Source of the DNA: Solanum dulcamara
Lineage: Eukaryota; Streptophyta; Magnoliopsida; Solanales; Solanaceae
Direction: 5' to 3'
Length of the DNA: 64,000 nucleotides
Assembly: GCF_947179165.1 (NCBI RefSeq)
Contig: NC_077238.1
Coordinates: 42,771,793-42,835,792, forward strand
Each line of letters starts with the position of its first letter. The first letter of the stretch is position 1. This document shows positions 11,055 to 23,750 of the stretch, piece after piece. The position numbers and the translations under genes are program-made. The notes below the pieces were generated by a model that was given only the letters and a program-made list of their open reading frames with translations, had not been told where the DNA came from and searched no databases.

Positions 11055-11900
11055 AATGGCGATAGGTTGCTCCTCGTAGGATAACCCCTTGTTGCTTGGA
11101 TCTCCTCCATAGGAACTATTCTAGAAGGGTCACCTATACATTTGCAAAGCCTTGACACCTAAAGGACTGGGTGTACCACTTCCAAATCCAATAGTAGGTC
11201 CAACTCATAAGCAGCTATGCATATCCTATAAATGGTCTGATAAGGACCCACATATCTCGGGCCATGTTTCCCTTTCTTGTCAAATTTTGTTATACCTTTC
11301 ATCGGTGCCTCTTTCAAACATGCTCAATCCTCAACTTCAAGTGTTAAATATTGACGTCGATTATCTGTGTATGACTTATGTCGATTCAAATATTTGCTGA
11401 GGCATGTCTGGGCTTGTCAATTGTGTTTCACTAAGCAAATTTACTAAGTGTAAAATAGCCATCCCAACTACTCATGTAGTTAGTAATGTAGGTCCGTAAT
11501 ATACCTTCTAGCGTCTGGATAATATGCTGGCCTGTCCATTAGTTCAGGGGTGAAATGTTGTACCAAGGTTCACCTATGTTCCCAATCCTTTCTGGAATAA
11601 TCTTCAGAAGTTAGCTACAAATTAAAGTTCCCTATTTGAGATAATAGATGTGGGAACTTCGTGAAATCTTATTGTTTTCTTAATATATCATCTCGCATAA
11701 CCCTTAGCTAAATATGTCTTCCTAACTGGAAGAAAATGTGTTGATTCGGGCATCCTATCTACCATAACCCATCTGAACTCATGCTTCTTAGGATGTGAGG
11801 TCAGCCTGTACTATAATCCATATTAACTACTTTTCATTTCCAAGTTGGGATTTCCATTTCCTGTAATAGGCTACTAGGCTTCTGATGCCCAATTCTATTT
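11055..11900 (-). pseudogene. E1 integrase core to chromodomain start
   Basis: Reading leftward, an integrase-core stretch (WVMVDRMPESTHFLPV near 11800-11740, including the first catalytic Asp in VMVDR) is followed by a C-terminal block RYVGPYQTIYRI...AYELDL near 11260-11200. Next come VVHPVL and CKCIGDPSR near 11165-11120, and SYEEQPIAI near 11080-11060, the usual start of the chromodomain in this group. Stops and frameshifts are scattered through it. The coding ends abruptly at the LTR sequence at 11055, so the end of pol was lost in a deletion. Confidence 0.65.
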
Positions 11901-14543
11901 ACGTTATCATACAATTTCTCTTACCCCAACTTTCAATACTCTAGGCATATTCTACTGTGCTTCTATTAAGATATTGTTTCTAGTTCTCTTGCCCCACATC
12001 ATATTGCTATATTAACACAAACCTGAGTAGGTACTTAGATCAGCCTAACAAATGCCTTACCGTTTCCACACTACTCTTCATGCATACTCTATATTATCCA
12101 TAAGGCTTCTTCTTTTTTCTGTAAGTAGTGCACGGCGAGCCGAGGCTTCTTACCTCCTTCGGTTGATGTCAGGGCTCACTATGGCTTTTTCCCTCAATAC
12201 TAGTCATGTCTCACTAGTTTTGCCTCAAGCCATCTTATACTTTCCTTTCATGTATCCAAAATATTGCAATCACCCTAATGTTATTGAATTCTTATCATTT
12301 TTACCAAGTAACCACCTGATCTCATCCTTAGCATACCAATAGTTGTAGGTTGCATAACTATTTTTGCATAATTTGTAGAGAGTGCATTTAATTCTAATCA
12401 TAGTCTTTCCTTCTCTTGGTTTATTCTGCTCCACATATTTCCTTGTACTGACACGTAGTTGTAGTTTATTTTGTCATACCTGTTTTGCCTCCTTTACTTA
12501 CTCTTAAGTTCTCTCATATTCTACCATAGGAGAGGTTTTTTATCCTTTCTTTTTTCCTACTTATATAGCACAATGTCAGTAGCCAGTAACTCTATTACCA
12601 ATGTCTTAACCTTTAGTCAAGTGTAGCCTGGCTATCCCTTACAATATCTTTAAGTTCTCATTGTGATTCTCTTGTCGTATTCATCCCCTTTGTATGCACC
12701 CATTCTTTGATGTTATACTAAGGTCCTTATTAATAATTCTCAGCACCATCTCAGGTATCATGGCTTCTATTTGTTCACTACTGGCTTTTAGATCTTGTTA
12801 ATTCACACTAGTATGGGATCTCACTTGAAGCCACTTCCCCCCTTTAGGGTGTTCCCATATTGCTATTTGTTTGTATCTTACCTTACGCCCTTATTTCAAA
12901 TTTTTCAAATGCGTATGATTCTTTTCTAACACATTTGGTATACTGCACTATATCTATGCCTTCCTTTATATCATCCATACCTTTGATCGCCCATGTATGA
13001 CATCTTAACATAATCGTGAGGTGCAGATCTATTCTAATTTTTGGTAGTCGAGTCACGTATACAAAATACTTCTTTATGCCTCATGAGCTTTCATCCCTGT
13101 CATGCGCCCAATGTTCACTTTCTCAATAACATATCGCGCTTGCCTTAACAATAGGTCTACCTTAACACCATGTTGTTTCACTACCCCTTTAAATTTATAA
13201 CTATACATTCTCCTTTCGTTCTGTCCTCGTATTCAGTTACTTATGTCTATCTTGGGTGCCTCTGTTAGAACTTTCTTATCATTCCTTCTGCTCATATCTA
13301 TTTTTTATGCGCAAGGAATTCCATATTACTCTTTATTTCCTTGCACTAGCTATCCTTTCCACCATCATATAACCTTTATTCAAAACTTTCCTTACAGAAC
13401 TTGCTAAGTCTTTCTTATTTGTTCCATAGCTCGCTTTTCCATTTAACACCTATCTTTATATTCCAATCACATGGCTCATGTCATATCTTAGGCCAATTTC
13501 TTACTGGATTTTCCTTATTTCCATAACGGTCCTCGTTATATTCACATTATATCATGTTCCCATTCAATCACCTGGTATAATACTTCTTAACCTTTTTTCA
13601 CAATTCTTACTATGGGTTACTTACCCTTTTCAGTTAGTCTTATTAATACTTCATATCCGTCATAATCCTTTTTTTTCCTTGTACTCTTGTCTTTATCTTA
13701 CTTTTACTTGTTTTAACTATACCTCGTCATAGTTTATCCTTGTGTATCAATTCAGTCGGTGCCTCATTATATCGTTCTATCCAGATCTATCAGTCTTTCC
13801 TAAATCATCTTCTTAGGGTCACAAGTCTTTTCCAAATTTATTTTATCATACCAGTATCGACCTCCTAGTTTCTATTGCCATCAATTCAGCAATTAACTCA
13901 TTTCTTGAGGTTAGCCATACTCGTGGTTTAACCAAATCTCATCATTGTTGTGGGCACAACCTTCCAAGACATACTACAACCCTATATCTCATTCTTTTCT
14001 TATTTCTAGAAAATTTGGGCTGAGTTTCCTCTGTATTTCTTACTATCTCAACACCTGCACGCAGAAAATACCAACAGTGCCTCACAGCGCACATATATTT
14101 ATAGTCATATCATCTCATATTGCAGCCACACACGGTACCCAATATTAACAACAATATAAAAATGGACTTACCTTTTATGTCTACTCAAACTGCACCTGTT
14201 ACACTTCTCTGTCTACTTTTCCTTTTAATTTTCAACTTTACACATCAATCGTATTTCAACACCCTACCTAACATATCACTTTTGTGCCTTTGTTTACCTA
14301 CGTGGTTCATAACTTCGAATATCATCAGTTACTTTCTTCTATCGATGTTGTCATCCTACTAAAATCACTGGTTAGTATGAGAAATTTCACTCCCTATAAC
14401 TTGGCTCTATCGCATGATCTTAGATTTGAAAGAAAATAACATTCTAAATTTCTTGTAGCCTTCTATCTATAGATATAATGCACAACATACCAATAGACAA
14501 GACTCTACTAGACACGGTCTGTAGACATTCCAAGGACGAACTG
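11901..14543 (-). other. E1 interior, decayed beyond recognition
   Basis: This should hold gag, protease, RT and RNase H by position. The plus strand is strikingly pyrimidine-rich, so the minus strand is purine-rich, but I could not pick out RT or protease motifs. The short frames here (for example 12052-12342 and 13478-13732, plus strand) are rich in Leu, Ser, Ile and Phe and look like chance frames. Confidence 0.5.
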
Positions 14544-14558
14544 CTCTGATACCACTTC
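14544..14558 (-). other. E1 primer binding site
   Basis: The minus strand reads GAAGTGGTATCAGAG directly after the 5' LTR terminus. TGGTATCAGAGC is the site complementary to the 3' end of plant initiator tRNA-Met. Confidence 0.8.
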
Positions 14559-17500
14559 TTTCATTACCCAACCCCATAGGTCGTGACTGGGGTATGACCT
14601 GGACCCCCGTATATATAATTGTCAAGTATAATAACTATACACAAGAACCCCAGTGGGTAACAACATTTTTATGTACATGTAGCCTCTTTCATTCGTATTA
14701 TATCATGAAAGGGCACGCAAGCCTATAAGGCTGCCATAACATAAAAACATTTACAACTAAACAAATGAATATATACATTAATAACCAACATCAAAAGTTA
14801 GGCCCCAGAACAGTAGAGCACTTCCAACATAGCTGATTGGAAATCCTAAGCTGGCGGATCTCTAAAATGAACAGCTGTACCTGCGGGCATGAAACGCAAC
14901 CCCCATAGAGAATGGGGGGTCAGTACGATATATGTACTGAGTATATAAAGCATAATATAACATAACTGAGATAACAACTGAAATAGGGATGCAGGAAACA
15001 AGTATGATAGTTAATCACTATGCCTGCATCTTATGAAAAGAGGGCATGTATATCATCCTCACATATAACTCCTGACCCGTTGTGGGACTCGGTGTTGCCA
15101 TATCATCATACACGGCATCATACCATCATATACGACATCATTTCATCCATTACAAGTACCTCACTATGTTCTCATATGTATACCTATCTATCATATCCGT
15201 CCCTTTAGTGAGGGTCTCAATGAAAGAGTAGTGTACATGTCGTACCGCACCCGACTCACTATGGGACTCAGTTCCATTATCACCTAGTAAAATATGCTGA
15301 GGAATGTTTGGTTTGATCCATAATTTAACATAATGTCGAGAAATGTATGGCCTGATTTATATTTTAAAACAATGTCGAGGAATGTATGGCCTGGTCCATA
15401 TTTTCCATCATCTCATCATATCTATATCCAGCCTGGAACTCGGTGATGAGCATTATCACATACGACGTCATTATATGCTTTACTTCATCATATACGACAT
15501 TTCATCCTCATATACTTCATACATATATAGTCGGCCCGGGACTCAATGAATGAATAGTAAAGTTAGGCATGACCGCATTCCCAACCCCTTTATGGGACTC
15601 GAAGGAAGATGGGTTACAGTGTGCATGAGTAGAGTAGTGAGAAATCATATGCAACTAAGTCATCATTTGAGACTCAATGAAATAGTCAAGTGAACCGTCA
15701 CCTGAAGACCCAGGGAGTAATTATCCGAGGTACCCCTTTAGATATTATTAGGCTCATAGCAGGTGGGGACTCAGAGATCACAGACATGCATCAAGATAAT
15801 GCCATATAATTTATGAGATCAGAAACACAACGTATGTGGTCAGAGTCTCGACTTATGCAAGCAGAGGCATAGTTTATGCAATCAGAGACTTTGATCATTT
15901 CAGAACCTTTAGGGAAGGGAGATTGTGCATTCAATTATTATTCATCAAATAGGAGACTCGAAGGTAGTAGTTCAACTATTTTAAGAACTTTAAAATCAAG
16001 AAGTGCATAAGAATTATGGTTCATGCTTTCTATGCATCCAATTACTATTTCACACATATAAAAGGCTCAAGGGTAATAACTCAACTACCTTAAGAGCCTT
16101 GTCATTCAGAAGTGAACCAGAATTATGAGTCATGCATCATGATAAGAGCTCATGAATAGAATTACCCCAAGCTTCATAAACATATCATTTGTCACTTATA
16201 CCTAAGACATACAAAAAGAGAAGAAATGGTAGCTTCACATACCTATTATGGACTACTTGCATCCAAGCTCACTTCATTACTTCTTTAACCTATTTAACAT
16301 GAATGTAATACTAAAGTTAGTGACCTTCGACCTTCTAGCTTAAAATTCCACCACTAACTACCCATAGGAACCAATTTCTTATTTTTCTTTCTTGACGAGT
16401 CTCGACTAGTCTATTAGTTAGTTAGAAGTTAACGGAATTCTGGCAACATCTCCTCTATAAATCGCCCTATCTGAACTTCCAATTTAACTCCCAAAACTTA
16501 GAATCCAACCAACAAAATCAATCAGCAGAATATATCCAAATATGTTACTTCAATATTACACAATACAAACTCCAAGCAATTCGCCCAAAATTACGATACC
16601 AAAATAATGTTTTAGATCGTTAATCCATAAAATCTCTAACCACGCGGAATGGATGGTTGGGTAGCTGCAACCAGAAGCACCCACACCCCTTTTAACCTAC
16701 GTTTCATCCCTGCAACATGTCATAAAACCATCTCCAAAGACAATGCCACAATCTCAACAACACTATACAACCTTAACAACTTTAACTCGGCTAGAACGAC
16801 TTCAAGTTAATTTTTTTAACGCCAAGCATACTTATACAATTGTATTATTTCCATCTTTTTTCAATACATGTAATACACTCCATAAAAACATTATTAACTC
16901 CACTTTGAAAAAGAAGACCTTACCTTGTCCAAAACTTGCCAAAGTTTGCCTTAGAATAGACTATTTGTGTCATGTTTTTGCTGACCCAAATAGATATTTT
17001 ACTCTATTAAACATCATTATATCACCATAGGATACCTTAAATAATTAATTCAAGGATCAAAAATGGAGGACTTACCTTCCTCTTGCCAAAGCCATAGCTC
17101 CCTCTCTAGCTTTCTAAGGTTTTTCTCTTCTTTTTTCCAAGGAAAAACATGGTGAAAAAAATATATACTCCAGAATATAACACATATATACACCTCCTTA
17201 GGAGGTGACATGTGGCATACCCCTAGGGGTGATACGTGGTATCCCCCTAGAGTGCCACCTTAGGCTATGTAGCCACCCACATACTGCCATATGGAAATGG
17301 GGTCCATTCCAAGTAGGTGAGTCACCTACTTACTTCAAGTAGGTGCATCACTTAGTTGCTTTAAGTAGGTGCATCACCTACTTACTTTAAGTAGGTGCAT
17401 CATCTACTTGCATCAAGTAGGTGCGTCATCTCCTTATTTCTCTTACGTAGATTTGTAATCTCGTATTACTTTAAGAGACTATGTATTCCTTGCTACTTAA

Positions 17501-17763
17501 GATTGATGTGTACTAAAGTAGCTTAGTTATGTAAGCCATCCAAGTTGGTAGCTTATGCAAGTAAGTCAAGTACCACGACTCATTATTCGGCCTCCAACTC
17601 CTTCCAATCCCCTCTAGACCTATTTCCAACCTTCCCTCCTATGGTGTATCTCATTCTCCATTTCTTAGAGTTATTTGATAGAGTGGTAGATAATCTAGAT
17701 CACGTGGGATCTTTAATAAGATGTAAGACAATGTCCTAAGGTGCGAAAGCATGGGATATAACA
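14559..17763 (-). repeat. E1 5' LTR
   Basis: A 3.2-kb LTR aligning with 7393-11054 and with solo LTR S1. It contains three units of a roughly 40-bp GTCGAGGAATGTATGGCCTG-type repeat near 15295-15400 and a five-unit palindromic GTAGGTG array at 17309-17430. Open frames here are short and not conserved in the sister LTR. Confidence 0.8.
17309..17430. repeat. Palindromic GTAGGTG array, 5 units (E1 5' LTR)
   Basis: Five tandem units of about 25 bp with the core GTAGGTGcatCACCTAC. The sister LTR has three units. Confidence 0.85.
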
Positions 17764-19231
17764 TTAGTGATGCTTCATGTCCCGAGGATTGAGTGAAAGG
17801 GTACCAATGGTTCTTACCCTCGTAGAGTTAGTTCCTTCCTTAGAGATTAGAGGTTGATTGATAGAGGGTGTTTGCCTGAGTTAGACTTCATCTGGGACAC
17901 TAGTATTGAGCCACCTACTATGGAGTTTGTTTTTTGGTTTCAGGAGTTTACAGATGTACTCCCTACTCACCTTCCAAGTGTTCCTCTAAATAGGGACATT
18001 GATTTTTCTATTGATTTGGAGTCGGGTACTAAGCCTATTTCTATTGCTCTATACCCTATGGCTTTGGCTGAGTTAAAGAAATTGAAGTATCAGTTCCAAT
18101 AACTATTGAGCAAAGGATCATTCACCCTAGTGTGTCACCTTGGGGTGCATCAATCTTATTTGTGAAGAAGAATGATGGATATAAACAGTTGAACAAGGTA
18201 TCTATCAAGAAAATGTATCCTCTTCATCGTATTGATAACTTGTTTGATCAACATTAGGGAGCGATATTATTCTCTAAGATTGATTTGAGGTCTGACTATC
18301 ACCTATTGAAGATTAGTGCATCTATATCCCTAAGTAGATTACTGGACTCATTATGGCCACTATGAGTTCTTGGTGATTTCTTTAGGCTAACTAACACAAT
18401 TGTTTTAAACTTACATGGATTCCTTTGTGATTGTATTTATTGATGACATCTTGGTATATTCCAAGATTGAGGAGGATCATGTCCCTCACTTGAGGATAAT
18501 GTAATAGAGATTGATGGAGGAGAAGTTGTATGCAAATTTCTCCAAGTATGAGTTCTGGCTTGATTAAGTGGCATTCTTGAGACATGTGGTTTCAAAAGAG
18601 GGTATTCGAGTGGATCCGACAAAGTTTGAGGTTTTTAAGGGATAGATGAAACCTAATTCTCTGATCAAGATTTAAAGATTTGTGGGGTTGGCAGGTTATT
18701 CTAGACAGTTTGTGCAATGTTTCTCCACTATTGAAGGTCCATTTACTAGATTGACTTAGAAGACCATGGGGTCTCATTAGTTCGATGAGTGTCAGGCGAG
18801 CTTTCAAAAGCTCAAGACATTTTTGACATTGGATCCTATTTTGACTCTACCTAAGGAGGGTGTGAGTTTTACCATGTATTATGATGCTTTCTGTGTTTGT
18901 TTGGGTGGTGTGTTAATGCAAGAGGGCAAAGTTATTACCTATATTTCTAGACAATTGATGGCCCATGATAAGAACTACGCCACTCATGACTTAGAATTGG
19001 TGGTGGTGGTATTTATGCTTAAGTTGTGACAATACTACTTGTATAAGGTACATTGTTAGGTGTTCACCATCATCAGATTCGGTACATTTTTAGTTAGAGA
19101 GATTTCAACTTGAGGCAGCATACACAGCTTGAGTTACTGAAGGACTACAACATGAACATCTTATATTATCCAGGGAAGGCCAATGTGGTGGACGATGCTT
19201 TGAGTAGGAAGACTCCTTATATGGGGAGTTT
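17764..19231 (+). pseudogene. G1: RT and RNase H
   Basis: Continues G1 after E1. The frame from 17854 to 18102 covers the protease-RT linker and RT start (FTDVLPTHLP, DRDIDF-like NRDIDFSIDLESGTKPIS). Broken RT follows: DLRSDYH near 18285, and the intact catalytic motif [10 protein letters not shown] near 18435-18470. RNase H pieces are readable at 18823-19029 ([36 protein letters not shown]), and the end of the domain (YYPGKANVVDDALSRK) lies near 19155-19210. There are many stops and frameshifts. The segment ends exactly at the E2 insertion and resumes at 28806. Confidence 0.8.
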
Positions 19232-21724
19232 TGTAGCACCCCTTTTGGGAGGCTGCCACTTACAAAACAAAAGGTAGTTTTTTTTTAAAATCATAAATAG
19301 TCAACACCATTGCAGGTCCATAAAATACATAAAACTCGAACCAGTAGTTATTACAAAACTATTATCTTCCTTTGTGCAAAATAACAGGCCAACATAAAAA
19401 TGCAGTACAGGCATGACTTGAGTTAAAAGAACATTCCAAAATAGCAAAACTAGTAGCGCTGTTCAAGTTACAAGCATATAGTTTTGTTTTCACAACCCTT
19501 CAAAATTTCATACATAAGTGCCACATGTATCATGTACAAGTCCCCCAAAATATTTACAAAAAGTAGATACATATGCAGATGTGATCTTCATAAGGGCTCA
19601 AAAAATTCTACTCTAAATAGCCATCTTCATACCTCATTTCGCACATTACCTATGATAGAAAACAACTATCGCTAAGCATAAAGCTTAGTGGTGTAAAAAC
19701 TTTGGGCTTGAAGCAATTAAATTCTTCAATTCCCTTGTTCGTCGCTGGTGTCCCAATAAGGTAAAAGTAAGCCCAAGTGAACAAGTATATCAAAGTATCA
19801 AATACAAACCTTGAAGAGTTTCAAAATATCAATATTAACATTTGAAGCCTCAAGTATTAAGAAACTTATAATTCAATTCGAAACAGTTGTCAAGTAATCA
19901 ATTTCACCCAATAGGTACGTCATGCTTTCACACTAAGCACAATCAATATCAAGATGGACTGAAGTCCTAAAATCAAGAAGGACCGAAGCCCATATCAAGA
20001 AGGGTCGTCACCTAATATCAAGAGAATCAAGAACCATGTTGAAAGTGGCTTTCCACTCGTACTTAAAAATGGACGAAAATCACATCGTTAAGATGAAATG
20101 TATATCCAAAGTTAAGATGGGAAAGAACCGAATCGAGAGGCATGCCAATATCGATGATAAGTCATCGTAACAAGAAGGACAAAGTCCCATCAAGAATGCA
20201 AAATGATCAAGCAATTCATACAAGTGGGCGGTTTAGCGAATGTTTTGCAATACTCGAGATAATAGTCATACCAAAATATAAAACAAGGAACAAGGAAACA
20301 ACCCATCAAAATACTTCAAATTTCAGAAAATAAAATATTTTAAGTTCAGGTTTATACACAAACCTTGGCATTTTAGCATAGAACAAGTTCTACCACAACT
20401 CGAGGAGCTAAATTCCTCTCTGCCATAGACCAACCAAAATTCACTTCGTCAAATGGTTCCTCTTATCTTGTATAAGCACATATACACCTTAAATACACAA
20501 TCAAATATCTACTTAAGTTTAAGAGGCTCATCATATCAAAACTAAACATGAAGTTAATAAAAATCAGCCCAAGATATTCGAACTGGAATTCTGGACACCC
20601 TACTGTCTTGTATTGTTGTTCAGTTTTGAAGGGGTAAATAGGGGAAATAGGTTTTGTGGCCTCAAAAGAAGTTATATACATATGTGTTAGGGTCGCATAC
20701 AATTTCAAATCACCCTTACAGCAATTTTGTACAAAAAGATATGCCCAAAATACCAACAGCTGTCCATGTAGGATTTCCAAAATAAAATCTGGACAGAACT
20801 TCCCTATACTTCATCACCCTTTTTTGAGCAGCTAAAAGCAAAAATGGGTTTCCAAGACTAAATTAAAGTTATAAGCCTATGAAATATCTTTCCAAAACAT
20901 CTTGAATCACTCGAAACGAAGGTTTAAATAAGGAATTATACTAATATTAATAACAACAGTCATATTTAAAAATGGATTTGCTACCAAGAACAAGAACCTC
21001 CTTGCTGCCCCAACTATAAATTTTACATTGTTAAAAACCACTACTTAACCGAAGACTACCTTAGACAATTAATTGATGGAATGAAATCGAAGGGCTTACC
21101 TTAATTGGCCAAACCCACAGCTCTCTTTCTCATTTCTCTTGATTTTTCTCTCAAGTCTTTCTAAGTTTCTCCAAGGAAAGATGACTTAATGACTTCTTAG
21201 TCATCTTAACATGTATATATATATATGATTCGTTAAAGTGTGACACATGGAATCCCCTAGGGGTGACATAAATCCAGCCTCTTGGGTGCCACCTCATCCA
21301 TGCACCTAATCTAAAGCTACCACATGGCAGAGTGGGGGTCCACCCCAAGTAGGTGTGTCACCTACTTGGTCTACCCCAAGTAGGTGCATCACCTACATGG
21401 TCCAAGTAGGTGCATCACCTACATGGTCCAAGTAGGTGCATCACCTACATGGTCCAAGTAGGTGCATCACCTACTTAGTCCAAATAGGTGCATCACCTAC
21501 TTGTTTCAAGTAGGTGTTACGCCTCTTTTTCTCTCTTTCGTGGGTTCAAAATCTCTTCTTACTTTAATAACCTATGTAATCCTTGCTACCTAAGCTCAAC
21601 GTGTGTTCAAGTAGCTTTGTTATGTAAGACATCCCAATTAATTACTTTCGTAGAACTTCATAGATAACGTGGATCACTTGGCAATCCTTTAGAAAAACCA
21701 TAAAAAGAAAATTAGGGTGTTACA
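19232..21724 (-). repeat. E2 3' LTR
   Basis: 2,493 bp, TG...CA ends. In element direction U3 contains the palindromic array at 21346-21518, followed by a TATATATATA box near 21215-21225 and a leader. An open frame at 20463-20780 (minus) is LTR sequence, not a gene. Confidence 0.9.
21346..21518. repeat. Palindromic GTAGGTG array, 6-7 units (E2 3' LTR)
   Basis: Tandem 26-bp units, CCAAGTAGGTGCATCACCTAC plus a short spacer (ATGGT), each containing the perfect 7+3+7 palindrome GTAGGTGcatCACCTAC. The middle units are identical to each other. The 5' LTR of the same element has three. Confidence 0.95.
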
Positions 21725-21737
21725 ACTCTCCCCCATT
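21725..21737 (-). other. E2 polypurine tract
   Basis: The minus strand reads AATGGGGGAGAGT directly before the 3' LTR start TGTAACACC. This is the expected plus-strand primer for reverse transcription. Confidence 0.85.
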
Positions 21738-22115
21738 AAGAAATTTCATCTCGAAATTTACCTTATACTTAAAACAAATGTGGATATTGAATTCGATATC
21801 CTCTTCTCGCTCCCAGCTTGCGTTACTGCTAGAATGATTCCTCCAAAAGACTTTTACTAAGGAAACTTTCTTATTGCTAATATCTTTTGTCTAACGGGCC
21901 AAGATTTGGATAAGTTCCTTATTATATGTCAAGTCAGGACATATCTCAATGGATTCGACAGGGAGAACATGAGATGGATCGGAGCAATATCTTCTAACCA
22001 TAGAAACATAGAAGACATTGTGGATTCTATCTAACTCCGATGAAAGAGCCAGTTTATATGCAACTGGACCAACTCTCTCAAGTTTTCTTTTTTGGCCAAA
22101 TCTCATAATCTTCAT
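21738..22115 (-). pseudogene. E2 integrase C-terminus and chromodomain-like tail
   Basis: The frame from 22115 to 21891 carries MRFGQKRKLERVGPVAYKLAL, NVFYVSMVRRY and SDPSHVLP, the usual C-terminal integrase blocks of chromoviruses. After a stop it reads through VSLVKVFWRNHSSS and ASWEREEDIEF to about 21760, which resembles the chromodomain end (VLWRNH...EATWE..E). Chromodomains direct integration to particular chromatin states. The segment KLSPRFVGPFEI expected after KRKL is missing, an apparent small in-frame deletion. Only about 20 bp separate the last codons from the polypurine tract. Confidence 0.75.
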
Positions 22116-22915
22116 CCATGGAGAAACCTTTAAAAAGACCTTATCTCCTACTTGATATTCAATTTCATGCCTCTTAAGATCAGCATAAGACTTTTATCTG
22201 AAGCAATTTTTAGATGATCCTTGATGACTTTTACCTTATCTTCAGTTCGTTGCACAATCTTAAGACCAACCAGTTTTTGTTCACCAACTTCACTCCAGCA
22301 AAGAGAAGTTCTACACTTTCTCCTATATAAGGCTTCGTAGGGATTCATGCCTATATTTGATTGGTAGCTATTATTATAAGAAAATTCTATCAAGCGTAGG
22401 TGTCTATCCCAACTACCTTCAAATTCCATAATGCAAGCTTGGAGCATATCTTCCAAGATTTGGATCACTTTCTCTGATTAACCGTCTGTCTAAGGATGGA
22501 AAGATGTACTAAAGTTCAAACTAGTGCCCAAAGCTTCTTGCAATCTAGTCTAGAATCTAGATGTAAACCTTGGGTCTCGGTCAGATACAATAGAAACAGA
22601 AACTCCATGTAACCTCGCAATCTCCTCAATATACAATTTTGCTAGACGTTTAAGTGGGTAGTCCACCTTGATGGCCAAGAAATAAGCACTTTTGGTTAGC
22701 CTATCAACTATAACCCAAATTTCATCATGATTTCTTTGAGTACGTGGAATCTCAGAAACAAAGTCCATAGTTATTCTTTCCGATTTCCACTTAGGTATCG
22801 ACAAGGGTTGTAACAAACTAGTCGGGACTTGATGCTCGGCCTTTATCTGTTGACAAACTAAGCATCTAGAAGTAAACTCCACAATGTCCTTCTTCATACC
22901 CTTCCACCAGTAGTG
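22116..22915 (-). pseudogene. E2 integrase zinc finger and catalytic core
   Basis: The frame 22897-22550 starts MKKDIVEFTSRCLVCQQIKAEHQ, giving the Cys pair of the HHCC finger. It continues with WVIVDRLTKSAYF (first catalytic Asp) and VSIVSDRDPRFTS (second Asp), then meets a frame break. The frame 22468-22148 resumes with ILEDMLQACIMEF, carrying the catalytic Glu, then YNNSYQSNIGMNPYEALYRRKCR. All three catalytic residues are present although the gene is split. The His part of the finger lies in the preceding segment (HTSPYTMHLGGTKMY near 22945). Confidence 0.85.
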
Positions 22916-23750
22916 TTTTTAATGGTTTGGTACATTTTAGTACCTCCAAGATGCATTGTATATGGTGAAGTATGTGCTTCATTCAAAATTTCATTTTTCA
23001 AATTGTCATCTTTAGGGACACATAACCTATTTTGATAAAGTACAACACCATCCTCCCTTAATTTAAAATCAAGCTTTTCTCCAATTTGAGCTTCTTTAAT
23101 CAATTTCACCAGCTTCTCGTCTAACTTATGTGCTTCTTTCACTTGTTCAAGTAGAACTGGTTTGACTTGCAAACCGGCAGCAATAAAGCAATCAGAGTTA
23201 AATGAAAGACAAGCATTTATGGCTCTTAATTTAAGAAACAAAGGCAAGTGGCTTAGCGATAAACTAGCAAGGAATTTATGACTTAGCGCATCTACTATCA
23301 TATTGGCTTTACCCGGATAATAATTGATTGTGCAGTCATAATATTTAATGAGTTCAAGCCATCTACTTTGCCTCAAATTCATCTTTTTATGTGTACCCAA
23401 GTACTTCAAACTCTTGTGATCAGTAAATATGTGACAATTTTCGCCATATAATTAATGCCTCCAAATTTTCAAGGCAAACACTACGGCAGAGAGCTCAAGG
23501 TCATGAGTAGGATAGTTTAGCTCATGTGGTTTCAATTTTTAGGAAGCGTACGCAACCACTTTCCCTTCTTGCATCAAGACATAACCCAAACGATGATGAG
23601 AGGCATCACTATATATCACATATTCCTTCCCTTCAATTGGTGGAGTAAGTATAGGAGCTTGTGTTAATAAGGATTTGAGCTTTTCAAAACTCTCCTGGCA
23701 TTTGTCATCCCATACAAACTTGACATCGTTCCTCAAGAGTTTAGTTAAAG
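22916..23750 (-). pseudogene. E2 RNase H and linker to integrase
   Basis: The frame 23736-23539 begins the RNase H domain ([47 protein letters not shown], where SDAS carries a catalytic Asp). A stop near 23537 and a frameshift follow. The frame 23409-22894 contains the end of the domain (LNLRQ-type MNLRQSRWLELIKYYDCTINYYPGKANMIVDALSHK, given here only as landmarks spread over 23350-23270) and then a linker with Leu-rich and charged stretches leading to the integrase finger. It removes the RNA strand during reverse transcription in intact relatives. Confidence 0.8.

Larger units (their letters stand above)
7393..17763 (-). mobile_element. E1: Ty3/gypsy LTR retrotransposon, minus orientation
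   Basis: Its outer ends are TGTCACGATCC at 7393 and GGGATATAACA at 17763, flanked by TTAGC (7388-7392) and TTAGT (17764-17768), a 5-bp target-site duplication with one mismatch. The two LTRs are 7393-11054 and 14559-17763. A tRNA-iMet-type primer site (GTGGTATCAGAG on the minus strand) lies next to the right LTR, which is therefore the 5' LTR. The interior is only 3.5 kb and strongly decayed. It is inserted into G1 between protease and RT. Confidence 0.85.

Noticed and set aside
13478..14362. Series of hydrophobic plus-strand frames suggesting small membrane proteins
   Set aside because: They sit in a pyrimidine-rich stretch of the decayed E1 interior whose coding strand is minus. The hydrophobicity follows from the T/C-rich composition.
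20463..20780. 105-residue minus-strand frame in the E2 LTR, similar to one at 36028-36231 in S1
   Set aside because: The frames lie inside homologous LTR DNA. The similarity follows from DNA homology, the sister LTR (27700-28060) has stops, and no domain is recognised.
21346..21518. CRISPR-like array
   Set aside because: Units are contiguous palindromic repeats without unique spacers, inside a plant LTR.
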